From Microbacterium sp. SLBN-154 (GTDB lineage: Bacteria > Actinomycetota > Actinomycetes > Actinomycetales > Microbacteriaceae), in assembly GCF_006715565.1 (NCBI RefSeq), contig NZ_VFNL01000001.1:3410001-3474000 (forward strand): DNA of 64,000 bases. Reading direction: 5' to 3'. Below, piece by piece: positions 8,091 to 15,596 of the stretch. Within the stretch, counting starts at the first letter, position 1. Every line of letters starts with the position of its first letter. A program made the position numbers and the translations under genes. The notes under the pieces are model-generated. The model saw only the letters and a list, made by a program, of their open reading frames with translations. It did not search any database and was not told the origin of the DNA.

Positions 8091-9188
8091 TCAGTCGCCG
8101 GGCACGTAGTCGTTGGTGATCCACTCCTGCGGGTCCTTGCCGCCCTGCAGGAGTCCGGCATCGACGTAGGTGTCGTACGTCGTCTGCCAGGCATCCACGT
8201 CGTTCTCCAGCAGGCGGACGTCGGCGGCCTCGTTGACCCACGTCTCGGTGGTGTAGATCTTCAGGGCCTCGACGGCGACCTGGTCGTCCTCCAGCGCCGG
8301 GAACGACCAATCGCCGCTCTCACGCAGCGTCTGCAGCACGTTCTCGAAGTCGTTGGGTGCGTCGTCGATGACGTCCTGGACGGCTTCGTCGATCGCGGCG
8401 AGGAACGCCTCGAGGTCTTCGACGAGCTCGGGATCCTCGAGATTGTCGGCGGTGGTGATCCAGGTCTGGATGTCGGGAGCGTCGGTCAGGCCCGCGGGAT
8501 CGACGACCGCATCGTCATTCTGCTGCGCGATCGCGAGCGAGGTGTCCAGGCTCACGATGTACCCGTCGAGCTGCCCCTGACGGACCACCTCCATGGTGGC
8601 GCCCGTCACCGGCACGGCCTGTCGGGTCACCGAGTCCAGCGGGACGCCGTCCGCGCCGAGCGCCAGATCGAGCATCTTCTCGCTCGTCCCGCCGAGCGAG
8701 CCCATCCCGATCGTGGCACCCTCCATGTCCGACGTGGAGGTGATGGAGTTGTCTTCGGTGGAGGCCACCCGCAGGTTCGACTTGTAGGCCATCGTCCCGA
8801 TCGAGCGGAGCTCCTGCCCCTGCTCCATGGCGGGGAAGACATCCACCGTGCTGGCGCGGGTGATCGGGGTCGCCCCACCCAGGAGCGCCTGGATGGCAGC
8901 GGCCGTGCCCTGTACCGGCTGCAGCTGGACGTCGAGGCCGTGCTTTTCGAAGTACCCGCCCGAGTACGCGAACATCTCCGGCGTGAAGCTGAAGGACTCC
9001 AGCGGGAGGAAGGTCACGACGAGCATCTTCGTGAGTTCCGTCTCCTGCTCGTCGCCGTCGGACGCCGCGGGGGCTCCCCCCGTGGAACAGGCCGTCAGCG
9101 CCAGCGCGCCTGCAGCCAGGAGCGCGGTGGCGACGCGGGCGTTGATCCGCCTGCGGGACGTGGCCGGGGGACGCACTGCTTTGCTCAT
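8091..9188 (-). CDS. NMT1/THI5-like ABC substrate-binding lipoprotein
   Basis: The product is 365 aa from ATG 9188, with AGGAG just upstream. The N-terminus is a lipoprotein signal: basic start (SRRRINAR), hydrophobic core and lipobox LTAC with Cys34. Mature residues follow the NMT1/SsuA pattern (AYSGGYFEKHGLDVQLQPVQG, ALLGGATPITRA, IGMGSLGGTSEKML, VRQGQLDGYI). It captures the unknown solute outside the membrane for the permease at 6286. An inverted repeat overlaps its likely -10 box at 9269-9287, so expression can be regulated independently of the genes upstream. Confidence 0.92.
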   Translation of the reverse strand: MSKAVRPPATSRRRINARVATALLAAGALALTACSTGGAPAASDGDEQETELTKMLVVTFLPLESFSFTPEMFAYSGGYFEKHGLDVQLQPVQGTAAAIQALLGGATPITRASTVDVFPAMEQGQELRSIGTMAYKSNLRVASTEDNSITSTSDMEGATIGMGSLGGTSEKMLDLALGADGVPLDSVTRQAVPVTGATMEVVRQGQLDGYIVSLDTSLAIAQQNDDAVVDPAGLTDAPDIQTWITTADNLEDPELVEDLEAFLAAIDEAVQDVIDDAPNDFENVLQTLRESGDWSFPALEDDQVAVEALKIYTTETWVNEAADVRLLENDVDAWQTTYDTYVDAGLLQGGKDPQEWITNDYVPGD

Positions 9189-9268
9189 TTCTGACTCCTG
9201 TGTCGGGATGATCCGCCCACGCCATTGCGGGCGGCAGTGACGAGTCTGCAGAGCGCTTTCGCGTCGTC

Positions 9269-9287
9269 CAATGACCTTTTCATTGTA
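9269..9287 (-). promoter_or_regulatory. Promoter/operator of the transporter operon
   Basis: CAATGA (9269-9274) and TCATTG (9280-9285) form an inverted repeat with a 5-bp spacer. On the minus strand a -10-like TACAAT (9287-9282) overlaps one arm, with the start codon of the lipoprotein gene ~95 bp further on. The -35 region is weak. The position fits a repressor site near the transcription start. It does not match the operator at 2197-2232. Confidence 0.45.
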
Positions 9288-9303
9288 TGGAATGCCGTGT
9301 GGA

Positions 9304-9726
9304 TCACGTCGAGGACGAAGCGGATTGGAGGATCGTGACGACACCGCTCTCGCCGTCGACGCGCACGAGGTCACCGGTGCGGATGGTCTCCAGGGGGCGG
9401 GGAAGCGCCTGCACCACCGTGGGCACGCGCGTGACGATCGCACCCAGCACCGCCTTGGTGGTGAGCACGTCGAAGACCATCGCGGCCGGCGCCGTTCCCA
9501 TCAGCCGGGTGCTCTGGAAGAAGCCCGACCAGCCCGATGAGCCTTTGGCGCCCGGGAACACCAGCACTTGGCCGGTGAAGCACACTCCGAAGAGCTCGTG
9601 CCGCGGCTCGATGACCGTTCCCGTGGCGACGTCGATACCACCGAAGCCAGAGATCGGTTCGCGGGTGACCAGCGCGGGCGCCTCGACGACGCCGGGCACG
9701 ATCCCGCGCCCGCGGAGCTCGATCAC
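9304..9726 (-). CDS. Aconitase X small (swivel) subunit, DUF126 family
   Basis: The product is 140 aa. GTG 9726 overlaps the stop of the large subunit by 4 bp (GTGA). Motifs of the DUF126/AcnX swivel domain are visible: GRGIVPGVVEAPALV near the start, then SGFGGIDVATGTVIEP, LVFPGAKGSSGWSGFFQ and DLVRVDGESGVV. The domain closes over the catalytic domain of the large subunit, and Ser in PGAKGSS is at the position of the substrate-binding serine. Known AcnX enzymes are cis-3-hydroxy-L-proline dehydratase and archaeal phosphomevalonate dehydratase. The substrate here is not evident. Confidence 0.9.
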   Translation of the reverse strand: MIELRGRGIVPGVVEAPALVTREPISGFGGIDVATGTVIEPRHELFGVCFTGQVLVFPGAKGSSGWSGFFQSTRLMGTAPAAMVFDVLTTKAVLGAIVTRVPTVVQALPRPLETIRTGDLVRVDGESGVVTILQSASSST

Positions 9727-11003
9727 CGCAGCCCGCCTCCCCAGCGCCCGGTGAGCGCGGCGTCCACGCACTCTTCCAGCGTTCCGAACCAGGCCTCGAT
9801 CCCGAGGATCGCCGGCAGGTAGTGCGCCTGCTTCGCGGAGTCGGTCGCGAAGACGCGCGTCCCGGGCGGAGCCGCCCGCGACATCGCCGGGCAGGAGTCG
9901 GTCAGAACGCGGCCCCCGGCGGCCGTGATCGTGCGGGTGTATCCGTTGTGGAAGGCGACGGATGACAGCGCACGCGGCATCATGACCCACAGCTCGGTGT
10001 CGGCGTGCAGGCGGCGACCCTCCAGCAGAGCGGCGAGCTGAGCGACCTGATCCAAGGAGGCGTGCGGGCACCCCAGGAGCACGAAGTCGACGTCGCGGCT
10101 CGTTCCGCGGCTGTTGAGCGCGTCGTAGACCGCGGCCCGTTCGCGGGCGCCGTAGGAGACCGGTTCGGCGATGCGGGCTCCGCCGAAGGCGGCCTCGAGA
10201 GTCGGCGCCTCCGGAGTGATGCCCGGCAGGTGGTAGAGCTCCACGCCTCCGGAGGTGGCGGTCGCGGCGCCGAAGTGCTTCAGGTCGGCGAGGTCCGGCT
10301 GGCCCAGCTTCCCCACGACCGCAGGCCGCGCCTCCTGCACCAGTTCTCCCACGAAGTAGCCGAGCATCCCCCATTCCTGGAAGCCGTCCACGGTGACGTC
10401 GGCACGGACGAGATGGGTGGCGTGCCGGTTCTCCGGGAGGTGATTGCCCCAGTAGGGGATCTTGCCGGTGAGGGCAGCCGCACCGGTCGACGACGCGCCC
10501 TCGCAGTTCGTGCGCGCCCCGAGGACCGAGTTGCAGTACACCACCGCCGAGGACTCCATCCACGCGCAGTGCTCTCCGCGAACGGGCAGGTTGCCGACCT
10601 GGTAGGGGGTGCAGGTGGCGAGGATGTTGACGCCGCGGTCACTGAAGTACGACTCGGCGTCGTCCTGCAGGCGGATGGCGGAGTCGGCATAGTGCGTGAG
10701 CCCCGAGGCATCCCCGGCGAATCCGTGCTGGAGCTGACAGGTCGGCACCTTCATGCGCGGAATCTCGATGTCTCGATCGCAGTCGAGGTTGATCACCGCG
10801 TAGGCCTTCGCCCACCCGCCCTCCTCGACGAGCTTCGCCTTCGCCGGGGACGGCTGGGTCATCGTGCCCGCGACGTTGCGGGTCTCCACGAGCCGCTCGG
10901 CGCCGAGCGCGTCGCCGTAGCGAACGAGCAGGTCCATCGCTGCGGCGACGGCCTCGCCTTCGGCGCCGTCGCGCATCCGCTTCTCATCGTCGGTGAGACG
11001 CAT
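9723..11003 (-). CDS. Aconitase X catalytic (large) subunit, DUF521 family
   Basis: The 426-aa protein starts MRLTDDEKRMRDG, which is typical of AcnX large subunits. It carries the cysteine-containing motifs that hold the metal or iron-sulfur centre: ATCTPYQVGN, ARTNCEGASS and LTDSCPAMSR. It pairs with the small subunit at 9304. The family catalyses dehydration of hydroxylated small acids. Separate subunits put it in the two-polypeptide class of AcnX. It follows a small CxxC gene (9 bp gap, 11004-11012). The association with a UGSC-family gene suggests a dehydration step in a specialised pathway. Confidence 0.92.
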   Translation of the reverse strand: MRLTDDEKRMRDGAEGEAVAAAMDLLVRYGDALGAERLVETRNVAGTMTQPSPAKAKLVEEGGWAKAYAVINLDCDRDIEIPRMKVPTCQLQHGFAGDASGLTHYADSAIRLQDDAESYFSDRGVNILATCTPYQVGNLPVRGEHCAWMESSAVVYCNSVLGARTNCEGASSTGAAALTGKIPYWGNHLPENRHATHLVRADVTVDGFQEWGMLGYFVGELVQEARPAVVGKLGQPDLADLKHFGAATATSGGVELYHLPGITPEAPTLEAAFGGARIAEPVSYGARERAAVYDALNSRGTSRDVDFVLLGCPHASLDQVAQLAALLEGRRLHADTELWVMMPRALSSVAFHNGYTRTITAAGGRVLTDSCPAMSRAAPPGTRVFATDSAKQAHYLPAILGIEAWFGTLEECVDAALTGRWGGGLR

Positions 11004-11011
11004 GGGCTCGC

Positions 11012-11269
11012 CTAGTGCGCGGCCTCTGCGGGCAGGATGACGTGGTCGAGCGCGTAGGGGGTGGGCTCCAGCGCCTTGGCCATGATCGCCTCCATGACGT
11101 TGACCGGCACGAGGCAGTCGGCGCAGGCGCCTTCGGTCGCATCGATCCGCACCACGATCCGCTGCGGGTCCGACGGCTCCCAGCTGAGGACGTAGCCGTC
11201 GGCGGCCATCATGTCGGTGAACTGCTGCAGCGCCTCATCGACCGTCTGGGGCTTCGTGGCTTCGGTCAT
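11012..11269 (-). CDS. Small CxxC protein, NifU C-terminal-like
   Basis: The product is 85 aa from ATG 11269, which overlaps the upstream stop by 4 bp. It has an acidic N-terminal helix (VDEALQQFTDMMAADG), a beta-hairpin (YVLSWEPSDPQRIVVRIDATEG) and the motif ACADCLVPVNVMEAIMAKAL. This resembles the NifU C-terminal scaffold (CxxC followed by a helix). It could deliver an iron-sulfur cluster to, or act as a third subunit of, the neighbouring AcnX. I cannot name a family with certainty. Confidence 0.75.
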   Translation of the reverse strand: MTEATKPQTVDEALQQFTDMMAADGYVLSWEPSDPQRIVVRIDATEGACADCLVPVNVMEAIMAKALEPTPYALDHVILPAEAAH

Positions 11270-12381
11270 GCTGTCGCTCCGATCTTCTGATGCGAGTACG
11301 GGTGCACCCGAGGCGGGTTGAGCGTGAAGATCTCGACGACGGCCGACACCCCCGCGTTGTCGGCCCCGGCGACCATGATCTGGATCGAGGTGGGATTGCT
11401 CAGCGCTCGGACCACATCGGGCTCCTCCGTCTGGCTGGCGGAGTCGGGCATGGAGTCGGGATGCGTCGCCGCGAGACGCCAGCGCGTCTTGTGCGACAGG
11501 GCGTCCTTGCCGACCGCGACGAGGTCTTCGCGCTTGCGGACCGCGTTCTCGTACACGAACGACCGCAGATCGTCCTTGCTCCAGCCGGCCGATGCGAACA
11601 CGTCCGCGTGCTCGGGCGTGAGCACCAGCAGCGCACTGGTGTACTCGTGGATCAACGCTCCGGTGCGCACGATCGTGTCCGTGAGATCTCGCGCGAGCTG
11701 TTCGGGCGACTGCGTGTGCCGCGCCTCGATGTGGATGACCGAGCGGATCACGAACGCCGTCACGACGTCGTCGGAGGCCTCGAATCCATGCTCGGTGTGG
11801 AGGGCCGGCCACGGGCTCTGCTCCTCGTTCTCGGCGATGCACGCCGAGTACTTCGCCGGTGTGCCCTGTGTCGCCTGGTCGAGTTTGTGCGGGTGCAGTC
11901 CGAAGACGTTGATGCAGCCCAGGCGGATCGCACGTCCGATGGTGGCGTTCGCACGGAAGCCGGAGCCGAAGATGTTGCCGGTGCTGTTGAGCGCGATCCG
12001 CTCACGCACGGGACCGTTGACCACGAGAAGCGGCGCGGTGCCGGTCGTGGACTGCCAGATCCCCCGTGCCGGGTGCGGCTCTTTCGCGATGGCCTCCCAC
12101 GCGGCCACCACGACGGGGAAGTATTCGCTGCGGCAGCCCGCCATCGCCGCGTTGATCGCCGCGAGTCGCACCGTCAGATGACGGTTCAGATGGGTGATGG
12201 AGAAGAGCACCTCGTCGGGGTCGCGCGCAACGGTGGCGAGGAACTCCGCCAGCAGCGTCCCGGTCACGGGAACGACGGGGAGGCCGTCGGTCCACTCCTT
12301 GTCGAAGTAGTGCTCGACGATCTCTCGCAGCGCGTCGGCCTCCGCGATCGTGGTGTCATCCATGGTCGTCGGCGAACTCAT
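11266..12381 (-). CDS. Uncharacterised 371-aa protein of the UGSC/AcnX operon
   Basis: I do not recognise this family. ATG 12381 overlaps the UGSC gene stop by 4 bp, and its own stop overlaps the CxxC gene by 4 bp. The protein is soluble, without signal peptide or membrane segment. Features include EWTDGLPVVPVTG near residue 32, a glycine-rich NSTGNIFGSGFRANATIGRAIR, VFGLHPHKLDQATQG and three histidines in HLNRH and HTEHG. The C-terminal half has helical segments and a motif IMVAGADNAG. Strict coupling to the UGSC protein and AcnX suggests a shared pathway or complex. Confidence 0.75.
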   Translation of the reverse strand: MSSPTTMDDTTIAEADALREIVEHYFDKEWTDGLPVVPVTGTLLAEFLATVARDPDEVLFSITHLNRHLTVRLAAINAAMAGCRSEYFPVVVAAWEAIAKEPHPARGIWQSTTGTAPLLVVNGPVRERIALNSTGNIFGSGFRANATIGRAIRLGCINVFGLHPHKLDQATQGTPAKYSACIAENEEQSPWPALHTEHGFEASDDVVTAFVIRSVIHIEARHTQSPEQLARDLTDTIVRTGALIHEYTSALLVLTPEHADVFASAGWSKDDLRSFVYENAVRKREDLVAVGKDALSHKTRWRLAATHPDSMPDSASQTEEPDVVRALSNPTSIQIMVAGADNAGVSAVVEIFTLNPPRVHPYSHQKIGATA

Positions 12382-12923
12382 CGTCCCTCCTCCACTCCGA
12401 GGATCCTCAGCACCTCGGGCATCGCGGTCATCGCGCGCTCGCGGACCTCTTCGGCTGTCAGACTCGCCATCGGGTGCTTCACCGCGTAGAAGTCGAACCC
12501 CGGGAAACCCTGGACCGACGCCATCGCCTGACCCGACATCAGGAACGAGTCGGAGGTGATGCTGACGGTCGGCACCCCCGCGCGCTCGAACATGATCCCG
12601 TCTGCGACCGTGGCCGCGCTGCACGATCCGCAGTCTCCGACGGCGGTGATGACGACGTCGCACTCGCGGACGATCTCCTCGAGCAGCGTCTGCTTCACGG
12701 GCGTTCCGAAGTAGTCCTTGGTGTACAGCCTTGCTTCGCCGGCGCCGTACTGGTCCTGCAGCTGCGCGGCGATCGTCTCGAGCAGCAGGGTGGAGTTGGG
12801 CTTGGTGTTGTCGAGGAGCCCGATCGTGAGCCCCTTGAGGCTGACCGGGCGCGGCGAGAGCGTGGTGTCGGCTGCGCCCGCCTCCATCCCGGTCGGGTCC
12901 AACAGCGCTTCCAGCTGTGCCAT
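12378..12923 (-). CDS. UGSC-family protein, cysteine form
   Basis: The 181-aa protein starts at ATG 12923 with GGGAG upstream. It has a Rossmann-like first strand (LKGLTIGLLDNTKPNS) and then CDVVITAVGDCGSCSAATVADGIMFE. The Cys98-Gly-Ser-Cys101 motif corresponds to the U-G-S-C motif that names the UGSC (seleno)protein family. Here the first position is an ordinary TGC codon (12632-12630), so no selenocysteine insertion is needed. Family function is unknown; a redox or C-S/C-Se chemistry role has been suggested by the motif. It is the first gene of the minus-strand train and divergent from the gene at 13085. Confidence 0.85.
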   Translation of the reverse strand: MAQLEALLDPTGMEAGAADTTLSPRPVSLKGLTIGLLDNTKPNSTLLLETIAAQLQDQYGAGEARLYTKDYFGTPVKQTLLEEIVRECDVVITAVGDCGSCSAATVADGIMFERAGVPTVSITSDSFLMSGQAMASVQGFPGFDFYAVKHPMASLTAEEVRERAMTAMPEVLRILGVEEGR

Positions 12924-13084
12924 CGCGATCTCCCTCGGTGCGTCTCGGTCGGAACGTCGACAGGATGGCACGGCGGCCGCATCGGACTGCACCCTCGTTT
13001 TCGCTGTGCGGAAGAGTGCGTGCCCCGTGCGGGGCGGCCTGGCCAGGATGGGGCGACGACCTGAAGCCGACCCGAGGAGGACCC
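12924..13084. promoter_or_regulatory. Divergent control region of the two catabolic operons
   Basis: This 161-bp gap separates the minus-strand UGSC-AcnX operon from the plus-strand dehydrogenase operon, so it must hold both promoters. The clearest symmetry is GCCCCG-TG-CGGGGC at 13022-13035. I find no convincing -10/-35 pair on either strand and no copy of the 2197-2232 operator. GAGGAGG just before GTG 13085 is a strong ribosome binding site. Confidence 0.45.
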
Positions 13085-14233
13085 GTGCCCACTCCCCCTC
13101 CCGCGACGATGCGGGCGGCGATCCTGGCGGAGGACCGACTGGAGGTGCGCGAGATCGCCACCCCTGTTCCCGGACCGGACGAGGCCCTCCTCCGCGTGAG
13201 CGCCTGCGGCGTCTGTCACACCGACCTGCACGTCATGAAAGGCGAGGTGCACTTTCCGCGGCCGGCGGTGCTCGGTCACGAGGTGAGCGGATCGATCGTG
13301 GCCATCGGTGCCGGCACCGCCGATACGCGCACGCTGCGGGTGGGCGACCGCGTCGCGGCCGGGTTCATCATGCCGTGCGGCACGTGCGCGCAGTGCGCGC
13401 GCGACCGCGACGACCTCTGCACCGAGTTCTTCCGGCGCAACAGGCTCGAGGGAACGCTGTACGACGGCAGGAGCCGGCTGGCGATGCCCGACGGCTCGTT
13501 CCTGGCGATGTACTCGATGGGAGGCCTCGCCGAGTACGCCGTCGTCCCCCTGACCGCCCTCACGAGCCTCGACGACGACCTCGACCTCGACACCGCCTGC
13601 ATCCTGGGCTGCTCCGGGCTCACCTCCTACGGGGCTGTCTTCCGGGCCGGCGCAGTCGCACCGGGGATGTCCGTGGCCATCGTCGGTGTCGGCGGCATCG
13701 GGACGAGCCTGATCCCGATGGCCCGCGCGGCCGGCGCCGAGAGGATCGTGGCGATCGACATCGCGCAGGAGAAGCTCGCGCGAGCGAAAGACCTCGGCGC
13801 GACCGCTGTGGTGGATGCCGCTCGGGAAGATCCCGTCGCGCGCGTCCGCGAACTCACGGGCGGGGTGGACGTCGCGTTCGAGGCACTCGGACGGCCCGCG
13901 ACATTCGCCCAGGCGGTGGGGATGCTCGCCGACGGCGGGCGGATGGTGGCGATCGGCATCGCGGCGGGGGCCGCAGCCGCCGAGATCGAGATCACCCCGC
14001 TCGTGCGCCGGGGACAGCAGATCATCGGGTCGTTCGGCGCGCGGACACGCACCGATCTGCCGCAGGTCGCCGCGCTCGCCGCATCCGGTTCTTTCGATCC
14101 CGCAGATCTCGTCTCTCGCCGATACACGCTCGACGAGGCGGACGAGGCCTACCGGGCGCTCTCCCGTGGCGAGATCACGGGACGCGCCATCATCACCATG
14201 AGCGCCGCGCGCGCAGCAGAGGAGCAGCAATGA
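13085..14233 (+). CDS. Zinc-dependent alcohol dehydrogenase (MDR family)
   Basis: The 382-aa protein starts at GTG 13085, supported by AGGAGG 4 nt upstream. The N-terminal half has the catalytic-zinc motif CGVCHTDLHVMKGE with GHEVSG, and a four-cysteine structural zinc site CGTCAQCARDRDDLC. The C-terminal half has the NAD-binding motif GVGGIGT followed by VAIDIAQEKL. It likely oxidises a hydroxyl compound to an aldehyde or ketone. It is the first gene of a six-gene operon in which each gene overlaps the next by 1-4 bp. Confidence 0.92.
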   Translation: MPTPPPATMRAAILAEDRLEVREIATPVPGPDEALLRVSACGVCHTDLHVMKGEVHFPRPAVLGHEVSGSIVAIGAGTADTRTLRVGDRVAAGFIMPCGTCAQCARDRDDLCTEFFRRNRLEGTLYDGRSRLAMPDGSFLAMYSMGGLAEYAVVPLTALTSLDDDLDLDTACILGCSGLTSYGAVFRAGAVAPGMSVAIVGVGGIGTSLIPMARAAGAERIVAIDIAQEKLARAKDLGATAVVDAAREDPVARVRELTGGVDVAFEALGRPATFAQAVGMLADGGRMVAIGIAAGAAAAEIEITPLVRRGQQIIGSFGARTRTDLPQVAALAASGSFDPADLVSRRYTLDEADEAYRALSRGEITGRAIITMSAARAAEEQQ

Positions 14234-14682
14234 CGACGGCCTTGACCCTGGAGGATCTCCCCGACGCGATCGGAAGACGGCTCGGCCCGTCGTCGTGGCA
14301 CCCCATCACGCAGGACGACATCGACGTCTACGCCGATCTCACCGGCGATGACAATCCCATCCATGTGGATGCCGAAGCCGCGGCCGCGTCACCCTACGGC
14401 GGGCGCATCGCCCACGGCATGCTCACGTTGAGTATGGTCGTGCGACCGCTCCGGGAGATCTACCGTGTGAGCGGGGCGGGGATGGGGATCGTGTACGGCT
14501 ACAACCGCATCCGGTTCCCCCAGGCTGTCCGCGCCGGCGCCCGTATCAGGGTGGCCGGCGAGGTCGCCGACGTGACGGAGGTCGCCGGCGGGTATCAGGC
14601 CACGCTCTCGCTCACGTTCGAGGTGGAGGATGCGACCAAACCGGCGGTCGTGGCGGAGCTCGTCCTGAGGCACTACCGATGA
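14230..14682 (+). CDS. MaoC-like (R)-specific enoyl-CoA hydratase
   Basis: The 150-aa hot-dog-fold protein has the hydratase-2 motif TGDDNPIHVDAEAA with the Asp/His catalytic pair, and GGRIAHGMLTLSM further on. Its start overlaps the upstream gene by 4 bp and its stop overlaps the next. It would hydrate an enoyl-CoA to a 3-hydroxyacyl-CoA for the adjacent SDR, after the acyl-CoA dehydrogenase encoded at 18096. Confidence 0.9.
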   Translation: MTTALTLEDLPDAIGRRLGPSSWHPITQDDIDVYADLTGDDNPIHVDAEAAAASPYGGRIAHGMLTLSMVVRPLREIYRVSGAGMGIVYGYNRIRFPQAVRAGARIRVAGEVADVTEVAGGYQATLSLTFEVEDATKPAVVAELVLRHYR

Positions 14683-15596
14683 GCGGGGTGCAGCTGACCG
14701 ACAGGGTCGCGATCGTCACGGGTGCCGGCCGCAGCCTCGGGCGCGCCTATGCGCGGGCGCTGGCCGAGGCCGGTGCGGCGGTCGTCGTCAACGACGTCGA
14801 CGAAGCGGCCGCGGCCGAGGTCGTCGAGGAGATCGTCACGGCGGGAGGCCGTGCGGTCGCATCCGTCGGTGCGGTCGGTCCGACGCGGACCGCGGACGCG
14901 CTCGTGACATCCGCTCGCGAGAACTTCGGGCGTCTGGACGTCCTCGTCGCGAACGCGGGGGTCCTGCGCGATCGGGTGCTGTGGAAGATGGATGACGCGG
15001 ACTTCGACCTCGTCGTCGACACGCACCTTCGCGGATCCTTCACGTGCGGACGGGCCGCGGCGTCGTTCATGAGGGAACAGGGCGAGGGGGGCAGGATCAT
15101 CCTCATCGGTTCACCCGCGGGCCAGTTCGGCAGCTTCGGCCAGACGAACTACGCCGCGGTGAAAGCCGGGCTCGTCGCGATGGCGCGCACCTGGTCGCTG
15201 GAGCTCGCCCGCGCCGAGATCACCGCGAACGCCGTCATCCCGACAGCACTGTCGCCGATGACCGCCACGATCCCCGCCTACGCACAGGTCTACCAGGACT
15301 ACCTGGCCGGCATTCCGATACCCGAACGGTTCCGCCGCGACAACGCGCTCGGGACTCCCGACGACGTCGCACCGCTAATCGTGTGGCTCGCATCAGAGGC
15401 GTCGCAGGGCGTGACCGGGCAGGCGATCGGCATCGGCGGCGACAAGCTCACCCTGTACGCGCACCCGGCCGCGCTCGACGCGGCGTACGCTGCCGGCGGG
15501 TGGGATGCCGCGGGGATCGACGAGGTGTGGCGCGCCCGGTTCGCTCCCCTCGCGCAACGCAGCGGCCCCCCGGTCAGAGAGCAGCCGGCATCGTGA
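14679..15596 (+). CDS. Short-chain dehydrogenase/reductase
   Basis: The 305-aa protein has the SDR cofactor motif TGAGRSLGRAYA at ~14, VNDVDEA (an acidic residue favouring NAD), NAG at ~91 and the catalytic Ser/YxxxK in GSPAGQFGSFGQTNYAAVKAG. It resembles multifunctional-enzyme-type 3-hydroxyacyl-CoA dehydrogenases, which act after a MaoC hydratase. The gene start overlaps maoC by 4 bp and its stop overlaps the CoA-ligase start (GTGA). Confidence 0.9.
   Translation: MSGVQLTDRVAIVTGAGRSLGRAYARALAEAGAAVVVNDVDEAAAAEVVEEIVTAGGRAVASVGAVGPTRTADALVTSARENFGRLDVLVANAGVLRDRVLWKMDDADFDLVVDTHLRGSFTCGRAAASFMREQGEGGRIILIGSPAGQFGSFGQTNYAAVKAGLVAMARTWSLELARAEITANAVIPTALSPMTATIPAYAQVYQDYLAGIPIPERFRRDNALGTPDDVAPLIVWLASEASQGVTGQAIGIGGDKLTLYAHPAALDAAYAAGGWDAAGIDEVWRARFAPLAQRSGPPVREQPAS

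Noticed and set aside
12378-12923. UGSC gene as a true selenoprotein
   Set aside because: The motif is coded by TGC, not TGA, and no SECIS-like stem is needed or evident.
13022-13035. GCCCCG-TG-CGGGGC as an operator for the divergent operons
   Set aside because: Short GC palindromes are frequent at this base composition. It is mentioned within the control region but not called as a site of its own.
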